Shown piece after piece: positions 41,478-50,532 of a DNA stretch of 64,000 nt. The position numbers and the translations under genes are program-made. A model generated the notes under the pieces. The model made no database searches, was not told the origin of the DNA, and was given only the letters and a program-made list of their open reading frames with translations. The number at the start of each line of letters is the position of its first letter. The stretch's first letter is position 1. This DNA is from Planococcus maritimus (GTDB taxonomy: Bacteria; Bacillota; Bacilli; Bacillales_A; Planococcaceae): assembly GCF_001592825.1 (NCBI RefSeq), contig NZ_LTZG01000011.1, forward strand, positions 124,001 to 188,000, given 5' to 3'.

Positions 41478-42470
41478 TCACCCTTCCTGGGAGGCGGACA
41501 TCTTCCCTTTTATTTCAAAATGCAAATATTTTTGGACCATATCGATAGTAATCGTCCCGATGTTTTCATCCTGCTCATCTTTGACGATGACTTGATCCGC
41601 TTCTTGATTTAATAGCATCGACAAAGTATTGCGCAAATCTTGATGGACATGGATGGTTTTCGTATCTTGTATGGCTTCATCCACCGGCCCAAGCCCGATG
41701 ACTTCACGTAAATTTTGAACTGTGTGCAAGCTCAAGCTTTTAATGGCTCGGTCTTTTCCGAAAAATTGGGATACGAATTCATTGTTTGGATGCGCCAGCA
41801 TTTCCGATGGCGTGTCGAATTGCATGATTTTCCCGTCACGCAACAACACAATTTTATCCGCCATTTTGATTGCTTCATCGATGTCATGGCTGACAAACAA
41901 AATGGTCTTCTTGACTTCGCGTTGAATCTGCAGGAATTCTTCCTGGATCTTATCGCGGATGATCGGGTCAAGTGCGCCGAACGGTTCATCCATCAGCATG
42001 ACCGGCGGATCCGCTGCCAGAGCCCGGACAACCCCAATTCGTTGTTGCTGGCCGCCTGACAATTCGTGTGGGTAGCGTTTTCCGTAATCTTTAGGATCCA
42101 AGCCAATCAGATTCATTAAGTACTCAAAACGTTCACGCTTTTTCTTCTTATTCCAGCCCAATAGATCCGGAACGATCATGACGTTTTCTTCGATCGTCAT
42201 GTTCGGGAACAAGCCGTTGCTTTGGATAACGTAGCCGATTTTCCGTCTCAATTCGATCGGGTCCAAGTCTTTCGAGTTTTCCCCGTTGATGACGATTTCG
42301 CCTTTTGTGATGGACTCGAGCTGGTTAACCATTCGGAGCAATGTCGTTTTCCCGCAGCCGGAAGGGCCGAGCAGTACGACAATCTTGCCTTCTTCCACCG
42401 TGAAGTCGACATCATCGATTGCGGTTATTTCTTCTCCGTAGCTTTTTGTTACGTGATTAAATGAAATCAT
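41478..42470 (-). CDS. ABC transporter ATP-binding protein (OpuCA/ProV type, short)
   Basis: A 330-residue ATPase. Motifs are Walker A LLGPSGCGKTTLLRMVN, Q-loop YVIQSNGLFPNMTIEENV, signature HELSGGQQQRIGVVRALA, Walker B VMLMDEPFGALDP and LFVSHDIDEAIKMADKIVLL. A C-terminal portion (about 250-320) has one CBS-like half: IHVHQDLRNTLSMLLNQEADQVIVKDEQDENIGTI. OpuCA/ProV proteins usually have two CBS repeats at about 380-400 residues; the single copy here may reflect a simpler salt sensor. It lies 18 bp after the first permease gene and 4 bases before the second. Confidence 0.92.
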   Translation of the reverse strand: MISFNHVTKSYGEEITAIDDVDFTVEEGKIVVLLGPSGCGKTTLLRMVNQLESITKGEIVINGENSKDLDPIELRRKIGYVIQSNGLFPNMTIEENVMIVPDLLGWNKKKKRERFEYLMNLIGLDPKDYGKRYPHELSGGQQQRIGVVRALAADPPVMLMDEPFGALDPIIRDKIQEEFLQIQREVKKTILFVSHDIDEAIKMADKIVLLRDGKIMQFDTPSEMLAHPNNEFVSQFFGKDRAIKSLSLHTVQNLREVIGLGPVDEAIQDTKTIHVHQDLRNTLSMLLNQEADQVIVKDEQDENIGTITIDMVQKYLHFEIKGKMSASQEG

Positions 42471-42488
42471 AGACTCACCTCTCTGCAG

Positions 42489-43142
42489 TTACTCCGCTAT
42501 TGCTTTTTTGGTAAAACGTTTTTGAATCAGCAGTAGAATCGCATCTGCAATAATCGCCAATATCGCCACCGCGATAGATCCGCTGATGATCAAATAATTG
42601 TCGTTTCTGCTGATGCCTTGTGTGATCAAGACGCCAAGTCCGCCCGCGCCGATATAAGCCGCGATGACTGCAATCCCGATATTCATGACTACCGCCGTCC
42701 GGACACCTGCCATGATGACTGGCAAAGCATTCGGGATTTCCACGCGCAACAGGCGCTGGCGGGTTTTCATGCCCATGCCGATTGCCGCGTCGCGCATTTC
42801 GGGGTTGACGTTTTTGATGCCGGTATACGTATTGCGGATAATCGGTAATTGAGAGTACAGCACAAGCGCCACAAAAGCGGGAACAAATCCAATCCCCTGA
42901 TTGATCAGAGAAAAAATTGGAATCATCACCCCGAACAGCGCAATGCTCGGTATGGTCAATGTGATGGAAGCGATTTGAAGAACTGTGTCTGCAAGGTATT
43001 GGTTCGTAGTTAAATAAATGCCTAGTGGAATACCGATTAAAAGCGCAACAAAGATAGCTAATGACACGAGGATAGCGTGGTCAATCGTCAATTCCAAAAT
43101 ACGAGAAGAGTTTACTTCAAGAAAACGGGCCCAATTGTCCAT
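42489..43142 (-). CDS. ABC transporter permease (OpuCD/OsmY-like)
   Basis: A 217-residue permease with the same fold as the gene at 40736. The domain signature is PIIRNTYTGIKNVNPEMRDAAIGMGMKTRQRLLRVEIPNALPVIMAGVRTAVVMNIGIAVIAAYIGAGGLG. It is the first gene of the operon; the start follows AAGGGAGGTG. The order permease-ATPase-permease-binding protein differs from the Bacillus opuC order (ATPase first) and is closer to YehWXYZ/OsmVWXY-type systems. The promoter is expected within the 200 bp upstream. Confidence 0.92.
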   Translation of the reverse strand: MDNWARFLEVNSSRILELTIDHAILVSLAIFVALLIGIPLGIYLTTNQYLADTVLQIASITLTIPSIALFGVMIPIFSLINQGIGFVPAFVALVLYSQLPIIRNTYTGIKNVNPEMRDAAIGMGMKTRQRLLRVEIPNALPVIMAGVRTAVVMNIGIAVIAAYIGAGGLGVLITQGISRNDNYLIISGSIAVAILAIIADAILLLIQKRFTKKAIAE

Positions 43143-43415
43143 CGAAACACCTCCCTTCTATGAACAAAAAAATGAATAGAACTGTCTATGCCGTTATGCG
43201 CCTCCGCTTCATACCATTATGTGAAACCGCTCTATTTTGCCAGTTTCATCTAACGATACGAACCGCAAAAAACGCAAACTGCTCAAAAGACAGCCTTTCA
43301 CCTGCTATAAGCATAACATGTATTTTTCTAATAAAATGATTTTTCAGGTATTTTCATCATATTTGACGTCGATAGAGAGAAAAGAAAATGCGCTTTACAT
43401 TGTTTTATTCGCATA
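43143..43415 (-). promoter_or_regulatory. Leader region of the osmoprotectant ABC operon
   Basis: This stretch carries a minus-strand extended -10 candidate (TGTTATGCT, near 43312-43320) and a leader of about 165 bases before the first permease gene. The leader can form a stem TGAAAC / GTTTCA (near 43221-43246). I see no known riboswitch and no small gene in it. Confidence 0.35.
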
Positions 43416-43464
43416 AAAAAACCTGCCACATTCGAAATCACATGATTTCAAATGTGGCAGGTTT
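43416..43464 (-). terminator. Terminator of the CYP102A gene
   Basis: A long stem (43419-43438 with 43443-43463, one mismatch, including AAACCTGCCACATT) followed on the minus strand by seven T. Confidence 0.9.
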
Positions 43465-43485
43465 ATCGTTTTCCTAGGTCAATGA

Positions 43486-46400
43486 TCAGGAAGCCGACCA
43501 GACATCTTTGGCAAAGCGCCCGGATTGCTCCAGCTCGCGAAGCCACGCTAAGGCTTGTTCGTGCGTTGCGCTGTGCAATTGCTGATAGCTGCGGACCATA
43601 GTCTCTTCTACCGCTGGCGCCATCTTGCCGCCGTCCCCGCAAATATACAGATGGCCGCCCTGTTCCAACAGCCCAAGAATTTCCTGTGCATTTTGTTCCA
43701 TCAAATGCTGAACGTAAATTTTTTCTTGCTGCTGTCTCGAGAATGCGCTGTGCAATTCGATCAAGCCAAGCTGCTCGGCTTGCTTCAATTCTTCTTCATA
43801 TAGAAAATCTTCTTGTGCGTGGCGGCAGCCGAAATAAAGCTGCGCTGCACCAAGAGTCGCACCTTGTTCTTTCAAGGCATGACGCGCTTGGATAAAGCCG
43901 CGGAAAGGCGCAATGCCTGTTCCCGGACCAACCATGACGAGCGGCGTTTCTAGGTCTTCCGGCAATTGGAAGGCCGTTTGGGGAGTACGGATAAAGCAGG
44001 CAAGTTGGTCACCCGTCTCGCGCTTCGCCAAATAATTGGATGCGACACCTTCGTATTCACCAGTGCCGCTCCACGCAGCGCCTTTAACAACGCTAACCGT
44101 GATGCTCGCTTGTTCTGATGCACGCGGCGAGCTCGAAATGGAATAATAACGGGCTTTCAATGCCGGCAATAACGACAGGAAGTTTTCAAATTCCATCTCG
44201 CACGACATAAAGCGCTCGAGCAGTTCAAGCATCGTCAAACGCTTCGCGAGCACTTCGCGTTTGTACGTCTCATCCTCCACAAGTTCTTCGAGTTCCTGCT
44301 TATGCGGCGGGCACGGATTGCTTTTGGCGAGTTCGCGGAGTTGCGCGCGCGTCGCCGGTTCCTGCAGTTCTACATAGCTTGTGAGCAATTGGGCGAGTTG
44401 CACCGGCTGACCCGTCGGCAAATGATCGGACCGCCCTGAACTGCCCTCAAGCACGACATAGTTTTCGCCTTTCAAGCCGAAACGATTCAAGACGCGTTCC
44501 ACCAGTTCATGCGAATTCTCCGGCAACACGCCGAGATGGTCGCCTTCTTGGTACACGGCCCCTTCAGGCAAGTCGATCTCAATATGGCGTGTGCTGCGCT
44601 CTGGTGTATTCAACAGCTCTTCATTGCTCGAGACGACTGCTGTGAAAGCCTCGTATGCACGAGCAACCGGCGTATGGCTGACGCCGCTGATGAACTCCAT
44701 CGACAGGTGGTTTGTTGCTTGCGCGTTTGTTTCCAGATCGAGCCCGAATCTTTCGGCTAATGCCAGCCACAAGGCTTGCTGCCATTTTTCGAGTTCGCCG
44801 TCAAAGTCTTCGCTGGCGTCGCCCTCGCCGCGTTCGATAAGCCGTGTAGCACCATTTGCTGATAATTGTTCATCGATGATGCCCGGCACTCGCTGATAAG
44901 TCGTCGCCCAGTTGCGGTCGCCGCAGCCGAATACAGTATAGGTGACGCCTTTCAACTCACTGCCTGTTTCGAGCCATTCCATAAAGCGCACGGCATTGTC
45001 CGGTGGGTTGCCGTTGTATGAGGCTGACACGATCACAACGGCCCCTTCAGCCGGCAAGTCCCCTGCATAGTCATCCAAAGCAGCAGCTTTTGAGTCAAAG
45101 CCTTTAAAGCGTGCCGTTTCCGCCAGTTCACGCGCGACACCTTGTGCGGTTCCAAGATTGGATCCGTACAGCACGAGGAGCGGTGTGCCATGTGAATCGA
45201 TTGCTTGCTGCTGTTCTTGCGCTGGTTCGGGTTCTTCCACGACAGGTGCTTGGAACATCTGCACTTTTCGTCTCGGCTTCACTTTCATCGTCAATCCCTC
45301 AGGCTTAAAGGTCAAAGTTTCTTTGACGTCTAATTGGTAATCGGTGTGGTCGATCAATTCGAAATGCTGCAGCACCATGCCGAGCACGAGCACTGCTTCA
45401 TGCAGCGCAAATTGCTGGCCGATGCAGGCGCGCTGTCCATTGCCGAACGGTTTGAACGCATGATGTGGGATTTGGGTCATGTCTTCAAAACGCTCCGGAC
45501 GGAACTCTTCAGCATCTTGCCCCCAAACGCTCGTGTCGCGGTGGAGTTCAGGAATAAGCAAAGTGAACGCTTCGCCTTTTTCTACTTCATATTTGCCGGC
45601 AAGCGTCGTATCTTCTTTCGCGTAGACGGAAAATGCCGGTGCGGTTGGCCACAAACGCAGTGCTTCGTTCAAGATCATGCGCACATATTTCAATTGCTTC
45701 ACTTGCTTGAACGAAGGCGTTGCATCGCCAAGCACTTCGTCCACTTCTGCCTGTGCTTTTTGCAATTTGTCCGGATGCTTCAAGAGAAACTGGATCGCGA
45801 ATGACAACAAGCCGCTCGTTGTTTCGTGTCCTGCGATCAAAAACGTGATGATCTGGAAGCGGATGTTTTCATCATCCAAAGATTCGCCGGTTTCCGGATC
45901 TTTCCCTTTTAGCATATGTCCTAGTAAATCGTCTTCCCCTTGGTCACCCGCTTCTTTGCGTTCTGCGATCAATTGGTCGACCAAGTTGAACATATAATCG
46001 ATATCTTCCTTGAATTGCTGCTTCGAGCGCACCATCAACTTGTCCTGGATGCCGAGACGCTGTGTTTGGCTCATCGATTCATCTAACGCACGGACCATCT
46101 TCTCGATGAACGGATGGGAATCCTCGCGGTAAAAGCTATTAAAGCGATAGTTGAAACCACATAAGCCGATTGTATCGAGTGTCAAGCGTGTCATGTCATC
46201 CGGCACATCAATCTCTTCATTTGGATTGAGGCGAGCCCATTTCTGCACCAATTGCGACGCGAGGTCGATCATCTTATCATGATAGCCTTTCATCGCTTGC
46301 TGGCTGAAACTCGGCAATAAAATATTATGGGCTTTCTTCCAGTTCGGCTCTTCCGTTCCGCTCGTAAACAAACCATCGCCACCGAAAGCGCGGACTTTTT

Positions 46401-46632
46401 GCAGCGCCGGCCCGATCTTTTTATCGAAGCGGGTCTCATCGCAAATTTCCGCTGCCAGTTCTGCACTCGACACGAACGTGCTGGCGCGGCCTGGAAAATG
46501 GAATTGGTAGATGGGCCCAAGTTCACGAGCTTGCTTCATGAACGACTGTACCGGTTTTTCTTTGTCGATCAACGGCAGATTGCCTAGTGGGCCGTAAGAT
46601 TTCGGTTGTGGAAGATTTTTCATTTGGATCAT
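43486..46632 (-). CDS. Self-sufficient cytochrome P450 / NADPH-P450 reductase fusion (CYP102A, P450 BM3 type)
   Basis: A 1048-residue soluble fatty-acid hydroxylase in which P450 and diflavin reductase are one chain. P450 domain (1-470): I-helix [11 protein letters not shown] (264-274), ExxR NEALR, and heme ligand loop [12 protein letters not shown] with Cys403. FMN domain (about 485-630): [24 protein letters not shown] domain (about 660-880): [14 protein letters not shown] and [14 protein letters not shown] domain: [31 protein letters not shown] and the end [10 protein letters not shown]. Length equals that of Bacillus CYP102A enzymes. The known reaction is subterminal hydroxylation of long-chain fatty acids. 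The TetR-family gene immediately upstream, with matching palindromes, mirrors fatR-cypB of B. subtilis, so induction by fatty acids is likely. Confidence 0.97.
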   Translation of the reverse strand: MIQMKNLPQPKSYGPLGNLPLIDKEKPVQSFMKQARELGPIYQFHFPGRASTFVSSAELAAEICDETRFDKKIGPALQKVRAFGGDGLFTSGTEEPNWKKAHNILLPSFSQQAMKGYHDKMIDLASQLVQKWARLNPNEEIDVPDDMTRLTLDTIGLCGFNYRFNSFYREDSHPFIEKMVRALDESMSQTQRLGIQDKLMVRSKQQFKEDIDYMFNLVDQLIAERKEAGDQGEDDLLGHMLKGKDPETGESLDDENIRFQIITFLIAGHETTSGLLSFAIQFLLKHPDKLQKAQAEVDEVLGDATPSFKQVKQLKYVRMILNEALRLWPTAPAFSVYAKEDTTLAGKYEVEKGEAFTLLIPELHRDTSVWGQDAEEFRPERFEDMTQIPHHAFKPFGNGQRACIGQQFALHEAVLVLGMVLQHFELIDHTDYQLDVKETLTFKPEGLTMKVKPRRKVQMFQAPVVEEPEPAQEQQQAIDSHGTPLLVLYGSNLGTAQGVARELAETARFKGFDSKAAALDDYAGDLPAEGAVVIVSASYNGNPPDNAVRFMEWLETGSELKGVTYTVFGCGDRNWATTYQRVPGIIDEQLSANGATRLIERGEGDASEDFDGELEKWQQALWLALAERFGLDLETNAQATNHLSMEFISGVSHTPVARAYEAFTAVVSSNEELLNTPERSTRHIEIDLPEGAVYQEGDHLGVLPENSHELVERVLNRFGLKGENYVVLEGSSGRSDHLPTGQPVQLAQLLTSYVELQEPATRAQLRELAKSNPCPPHKQELEELVEDETYKREVLAKRLTMLELLERFMSCEMEFENFLSLLPALKARYYSISSSPRASEQASITVSVVKGAAWSGTGEYEGVASNYLAKRETGDQLACFIRTPQTAFQLPEDLETPLVMVGPGTGIAPFRGFIQARHALKEQGATLGAAQLYFGCRHAQEDFLYEEELKQAEQLGLIELHSAFSRQQQEKIYVQHLMEQNAQEILGLLEQGGHLYICGDGGKMAPAVEETMVRSYQQLHSATHEQALAWLRELEQSGRFAKDVWSAS

Positions 46633-46664
46633 TTATTAGCACCTCTTCTGTGAAATTAAAAATC

Positions 46665-46682
46665 GGAATGAATATTCATTCC
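46665..46682. promoter_or_regulatory. TetR-type operator between the regulator and P450 genes
   Basis: Perfect 18-bp palindrome GGAATGAATATTCATTCC, 33 bp before the P450 start and just after the TetR gene. Its half-site recurs at 47310. Confidence 0.75.
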
Positions 46683-46709
46683 TAATACATGAGAAAAAAA
46701 CTGGCATCA

Positions 46710-47285
46710 TCACGAATGATGACGCACAGCGTCCCAGCAACTTTCTTCGACTCCTGCCAATAATTCTTCGGTCGCTTCAAGTTCGCCAGCCCGGACCAAT
46801 TGGTAAAGCTGAAGAAAACTCCCGAAAATAAGGGCAATCAAAGCCTTGGATGGCAGCGGGCGGATGTCGTTATGCTTCTTGCCTTCTTCGAAAAACGTCT
46901 CGAAGATCATCAGCAAGTCCCCAAACTGATCGCGGCTGTTTGCGTCCAAAAAATAAGCGGATGTATGGGTTTTGATGAAATACAAAGCATGATCGTGTTC
47001 GTTCGTAAAACGGATCATCCCTTGAAATAAATGGTGAAATTGCTCACGAATGTCCGCTTCCACGGGGTAATTTTTTTCCAGTGCTTCCCGAAACAGCGTG
47101 ACATAATGTTGAAACAAAGTGTTCACAAGCATTTCCTTATTGTCGAAATAGCGGTAAATCGTTCCGGCCCCGACTTTCGCATCGGTCGCGATCATCGGAA
47201 TGGTCGTCGCATCGAATCCGCGTTCGGCAAACAACGTCAATGCGCTGCCAAGCACATCGTCTCGTTTAGTGGTAGGTGTCGGCAT
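46710..47285 (-). CDS. TetR family regulator (FatR-like)
   Basis: A 191-residue TetR-type repressor. The N-terminal helix-turn-helix reads KRDDVLGSALTLFAERGFDATTIPMIATDAKVGAGTIYRYFDNKEMLVNTLF (about 7-58), the family signature. The remaining helical part binds the effector. The ATG at 47285 (MPTPTTK) is preferred over an upstream in-frame ATG at 47324, which lies inside the operator. It is followed by the CYP102A gene after 77 bp. In Bacillus the gene in this place (fatR/yrhI) represses the P450 and is released by unsaturated fatty acids; by position, sequence type and shared palindromes I infer the same here. Confidence 0.9.
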   Translation of the reverse strand: MPTPTTKRDDVLGSALTLFAERGFDATTIPMIATDAKVGAGTIYRYFDNKEMLVNTLFQHYVTLFREALEKNYPVEADIREQFHHLFQGMIRFTNEHDHALYFIKTHTSAYFLDANSRDQFGDLLMIFETFFEEGKKHNDIRPLPSKALIALIFGSFLQLYQLVRAGELEATEELLAGVEESCWDAVRHHS

Positions 47286-47308
47286 CTGAAAAATTCTCCC
47301 TTCTGTTG

Positions 47309-47327
47309 CGGAATGAACATTCATTCT
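47309..47327. promoter_or_regulatory. TetR-type operator upstream of the regulator
   Basis: GGAATGAACATTCATTC, 16 of 17 positions in line with the palindrome at 46665, placed just after the -10 of the regulator promoter, so the regulator probably represses itself. Confidence 0.75.
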
Positions 47328-47332
47328 CCGTC

Positions 47333-47361
47333 AGTTTACTCTTTCTTTTTTTGAAAATCAA
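47333..47361 (-). promoter_or_regulatory. Promoter of the TetR-P450 unit
   Basis: Minus-strand TTGATT (47356-47361), 17 bp, TAAACT (47333-47338). The operator starts 6 bp downstream. Confidence 0.65.
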
Positions 47362-47493
47362 TGAATATCCTAGATGAAACCTACTTGTTTTTCGACCGCC
47401 TGCCCTCACGCAATTAAAAACTTGCCGCTTGAAATGAAACGATCTTGCCGGATGTCCGTATACTGTAGTATCCAGTTAAAGGAGGAATCGTTC

Positions 47494-48189
47494 ATGTCGA
47501 AGTATTCCATCAAGCAATTTGTGCAACAAACCAAACAGCAAGAAAGCGCGCGCGACTTTTTCGAACTTGAAACAGAACGCTTGCTCGAAGTGAACTTAGA
47601 CGGCCAAGTGTGGGCAAAGGCCGGCTCAATGATTTCCTATGAAGGCAATATTAAATTCGAACGGGAAGGCATGCTCGAGCACGGCCTTGGGAAATTCGTC
47701 AAAAAAGCGCTCAGTGGTGAAGGCGCCCAATTAATGAAAGCAAACGGCCAAGGCAAACTTTACGTGGCGGATAGTGGGAAGAAAATTACCATCCTCGACC
47801 TTGAAGGCGAAAGCATTTTCATTAACGGCAATGATTTGCTCGCTTTTCAGGACGGACTCGACTGGGACATCAAATTGATGCGCCGCGTCGCTGGCATGAT
47901 GGCAGGCGGACTGTTCAATGTGCGCCTCGAAGGACAAGGCCTCGTCGCCTTCACTTCCCATTACGAGCCGCTCACTTTGCTCGTCACCCCAGATACGCCG
48001 GTATTCACCGATCCGAACGCCACTGTCGCCTGGTCAGGAAGCTTAGAACCTGATTTCATCACCGATGTCCAGCTGAAAAGCTTTTTTGGCAGAGGCAGCG
48101 GGGAATCTGTTCAGATGAAATTCTCCGGCAATGGCTTTGTCGTCGTCCAGCCTTACGAAGAAATTTACCATGCACCGCAAAGTTCATAA
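47494..48189 (+). CDS. AIM24 family protein
   Basis: A 231-residue protein of the AIM24 (DUF124) beta-rich family. The pattern includes FFELETERLLEVNLDGQVWAKAGSMISYEGNIKFEREG, then AQLMKANGQGKLYVADSGKKITILDLEGESIFINGNDLLAFQDGLDWDIKLMRRVAGMMAGGLFNVRLEGQGLVAF, which gives the two-layer beta repeats of the family. The bacterial role is unknown; the yeast relative sits in mitochondria. The start is the ATG at 47494, preceded by AAAGGAGGAATCG; the frame to 47374 is not used since it has no ribosome-binding site. It lies divergent from the TetR-P450 pair. Confidence 0.9.
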   Translation: MSKYSIKQFVQQTKQQESARDFFELETERLLEVNLDGQVWAKAGSMISYEGNIKFEREGMLEHGLGKFVKKALSGEGAQLMKANGQGKLYVADSGKKITILDLEGESIFINGNDLLAFQDGLDWDIKLMRRVAGMMAGGLFNVRLEGQGLVAFTSHYEPLTLLVTPDTPVFTDPNATVAWSGSLEPDFITDVQLKSFFGRGSGESVQMKFSGNGFVVVQPYEEIYHAPQSS

Positions 48190-48202
48190 CACCCGAATAA
48201 CG

Positions 48203-48250
48203 ACGGCCCCGCGGCGATTAGGAATATCTAATCGCCGCGGGGCCGTTTGT
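48203..48250 (+). terminator. Terminator between the AIM24 and lipoprotein genes
   Basis: Perfect 19-bp stem (48203-48221 with 48228-48246) with a short T tail (TTTGTGTTT) on the plus strand, just before the convergent lipoprotein gene end. Confidence 0.75.
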
Positions 48251-48252
48251 GT

Positions 48253-48732
48253 TTAGAAGCTGATATTCCATTGTTGTTTTAATTGTTCCAGCAAGTTCTC
48301 CGGCGCATCATAAAGAAAATACGTAACGCCTTCCTGGTTCACTTGAATCGTTCCATCCTTATAAAAATGAATCAAATACGTCGGGTCGTCCATGCGGTCA
48401 GCTGCAGGCATATTGTAGAGCATCATCCGGTAGCTGCCAGGCTGCTCAAGCAGCTCTTCACTCTCCTGCAATTCCGCTTCACTCGCTTGGATCAGCTCTG
48501 TTCCGTTCAAGCGATCGATCAATTCATCGGCTTTTTCCGGCCCTTCGATGAAGGTTTCTTCATAGCCTGCCGTTTGGCCAGAAGAATAGGTGCTAGAAAC
48601 AAGTACGCCTTCGTATCCCCCACGATGTTCAATCTCGAGCGTTTCCGGTCCATCATCGTTGGTGCAAGCACCCAATAAAAAAATAAGGATTACAATAAAT
48701 GGCACCGTTAATAAATTAGCCGAGCTTCTCAT
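48253..48732 (-). CDS. Small hypothetical lipoprotein
   Basis: A 159-residue secreted protein with an N-terminal signal (ANLLTVPFIVILIFLLGAC) and lipobox LGAC (Cys about residue 23), followed by acidic TNDDGPETLE. The mature part (VLVSSTYSSGQTAGYEETFIEGPEKADELIDRL and YLIHFYKDGTIQVNQEG) looks like a small alpha/beta domain. I do not recognise a family. It is expected to be anchored on the outer side of the membrane. Its neighbours give no hint of function. Confidence 0.8.
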   Translation of the reverse strand: MRSSANLLTVPFIVILIFLLGACTNDDGPETLEIEHRGGYEGVLVSSTYSSGQTAGYEETFIEGPEKADELIDRLNGTELIQASEAELQESEELLEQPGSYRMMLYNMPAADRMDDPTYLIHFYKDGTIQVNQEGVTYFLYDAPENLLEQLKQQWNISF

Positions 48733-48801
48733 TGTTAGCCTCCAGTTCTTGTCATTAATCCCTATTATACCAAATGGTCAATTCGCAAAATCCATTCATG
48801 C

Positions 48802-48835
48802 ACAAAAAAGGTTCCGGCTTGTAGGCCAGAACCTT
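48802..48835 (-). terminator. Terminator of the aldo/keto reductase gene
   Basis: Minus-strand stem AAGGTTCTGGC / GCCGGAACCTT followed by TTTTTTG. Confidence 0.8.
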
Positions 48836-48856
48836 GAATTACTCTCTACTTCACTT

Positions 48857-49843
48857 TCATTTTTTCGGCAAGACAGCTTTCGGAGAAACCAGTCCTTTGT
48901 CGACAAGTTCGTCCCAGAAGGCAGACGGGATGTCAGCTGTCATGGCCGCCAAGTCTTCCTTGATGCGGTCTGGACGTGTCGAACCGGTGACGACCGCCTT
49001 GACTGCTGGATGCGCCGTTGAAAATTGCAGCGCGGCATCTTTTAATTGCACGCCGTGGTTTTGAGCGACGTCGTTAAAGCGCGCCACCCGCTCTTTGATT
49101 TCCGGTGTGATTTCTGCGTAATCGAAATGGTCGCCGCCAAGTAAGGCACCGGAGTTGAATGCCGAACCGATGACCAGGCCGCCCTCTGTTTTCTCAGCTA
49201 GCGGCATCATACGCTCTAACGCTCGCTCATGCTGCAAAAGCGTATACTGCGTCGCAGACAAACTCAAATCAGGATGTGCGTGTTCTAATTCGAGTGCGAC
49301 TTCGATTGGTGTCGTCGTATTGACGCCGAGCCCCCATGCTTTAATGACGCCTTCGTCTCTTAGGCGGTCGAGCACTTTGAAGGCGCCTGTCCGTGCTTCA
49401 TCGAATTTCGTGACCCATTCATCACCAAGAAAGTCCGGCGAGATATCGTGCACATAGACCATGTCTAAGCGGTCTGTTTTCAGCCGCTTCAAGCTGTCTT
49501 CAATTGAGCGCAGCGTGCCTGATTCCGTGTAATCGGTCAGGATTTTATTCTTGCGGCCGAATTCAAATAGCCCTTCTTTGTCTTCTTCCTCATCCAGTAC
49601 GATGCGCCCGACTTTCGTGCTGATTAAATAGTCGTCTCGCTCATAAGAAGACAAGATATCGCCGAGCCGCAGTTCTGCAAGTCCCGCCCCGTAAAATGGC
49701 GCCGTGTCGAAATAACGTATGCCTTCGTTCCAGGCCGATTCGATCGTCGCCATCGCTTCGTCTTCCGGTACTTCACGGAACATATTGCCAAGCGGCGCTG
49801 TCCCGAGGCCGAGTTTATGTTTGATTGTCACGCCGTTTTTCAT
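48857..49843 (-). CDS. Aldo/keto reductase
   Basis: A 328-residue TIM-barrel oxidoreductase of the aldo/keto reductase family. The N-terminal LGLGTAPLGNMF, the active-site Tyr block GIRYFDTAPFYGAGLAELRLGDIL (D, Y, then the Lys in ISTKVGR), RLDMVYVHDISPD and the C-terminal cofactor block HPAVKAVVTGSTRPDRIKEDLAAM are clear. It resembles the D-threo-aldose / pyridoxal dehydrogenase branch, but the substrate is not set. The start follows AGAGGTG. No operon partners are close; the next gene on the same strand is 118 bp upstream. Confidence 0.9.
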   Translation of the reverse strand: MKNGVTIKHKLGLGTAPLGNMFREVPEDEAMATIESAWNEGIRYFDTAPFYGAGLAELRLGDILSSYERDDYLISTKVGRIVLDEEEDKEGLFEFGRKNKILTDYTESGTLRSIEDSLKRLKTDRLDMVYVHDISPDFLGDEWVTKFDEARTGAFKVLDRLRDEGVIKAWGLGVNTTTPIEVALELEHAHPDLSLSATQYTLLQHERALERMMPLAEKTEGGLVIGSAFNSGALLGGDHFDYAEITPEIKERVARFNDVAQNHGVQLKDAALQFSTAHPAVKAVVTGSTRPDRIKEDLAAMTADIPSAFWDELVDKGLVSPKAVLPKK

Positions 49844-49961
49844 CAGTGAACACCTCTTCTAATATGTATTGTTTTATTTGTCTACCCGCTGGACAAAGGG
49901 GTAAACGAAAGCAACCCGCTTTAGGCACTTGCTATTAAATATTTATATGCGTCTACGGGTG

Positions 49962-50483
49962 TCAATTTGATTGATCTGGCGTCCATCTTGTCGCCTCACT
50001 GTCTTTGGGATAATCGATTCCACTTGGATAAACGATCAACTCCACTAAACTTCCCCAAGGCGTTTTCCCGTAAACTCCACGGTTCCCTTTCCCATCTTCC
50101 ACTCCTGCAAGCGGATGCGGTTCAGATAGCAAGCTTCCTCCAGCTTGCTGGATGCGCTCGGACGCTTCTTCGATATCATCTACATATAGGGCGAAGTGAT
50201 GCAAGCCCATGTCTGCAATTCCAGCAGCCGGCTGGTTTGGGCTCGCTGCCAGTTCGAACAATTCGATAGATGGGCCATTGCCAAGGCGCAACAAGCGCAT
50301 GTGAACGATTTTTCTACCGGAAGGCAGATCGAGTTGTTGTTCCACTTCTTCGCCTTCCATCGGCTGCTGCTCTGGCCGTTGCACATCATAACTAACCTGT
50401 GCTTCAAAGGCCTCCTTGAAAAAACGCGTGGCCTCCTCGATTGATGGCACCGTCATTCCGATATGGTCAATTCCTCTTGTCAT
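49962..50483 (-). CDS. VOC (glyoxalase/bleomycin-resistance fold) family protein
   Basis: A 173-residue vicinal-oxygen-chelate fold protein with the two beta-alpha-beta-beta-beta modules: GIDHIGMTVPSIEEATRFFKEAF (residues 4-26) and MGLHHFALYVDDIEEASERIQQAGG (about 91-115), with the His and Glu/Gln typical of metal ligands in H-5, H-95 and TPWGSLVELIVYP. Relatives include glyoxalase I, lactoylglutathione lyase and dioxygenases. The substrate is open. The start follows GGAAGGGATG. It is on the same strand as the Gfo/Idh gene 49 bp upstream, so the two could be co-transcribed. Confidence 0.85.
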   Translation of the reverse strand: MTRGIDHIGMTVPSIEEATRFFKEAFEAQVSYDVQRPEQQPMEGEEVEQQLDLPSGRKIVHMRLLRLGNGPSIELFELAASPNQPAAGIADMGLHHFALYVDDIEEASERIQQAGGSLLSEPHPLAGVEDGKGNRGVYGKTPWGSLVELIVYPSGIDYPKDSEATRWTPDQSN

Positions 50484-50532
50484 GTTCTGTCATCCCTTCC
50501 GTTCAAATTTTTAATTACGCGCACAAGAGCTG

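Noticed and set aside
43143..43320. Riboswitch in the leader of the osmoprotectant operon
   Set aside because: A stem can be drawn, but no known riboswitch core can be recognised and there is no clear terminator or sequestered ribosome-binding site.
47374..47493. N-terminal 40-codon extension of the AIM24 protein
   Set aside because: No ribosome-binding site; AAAGGAGG precedes the ATG at 47494, and the extension includes the promoter region.
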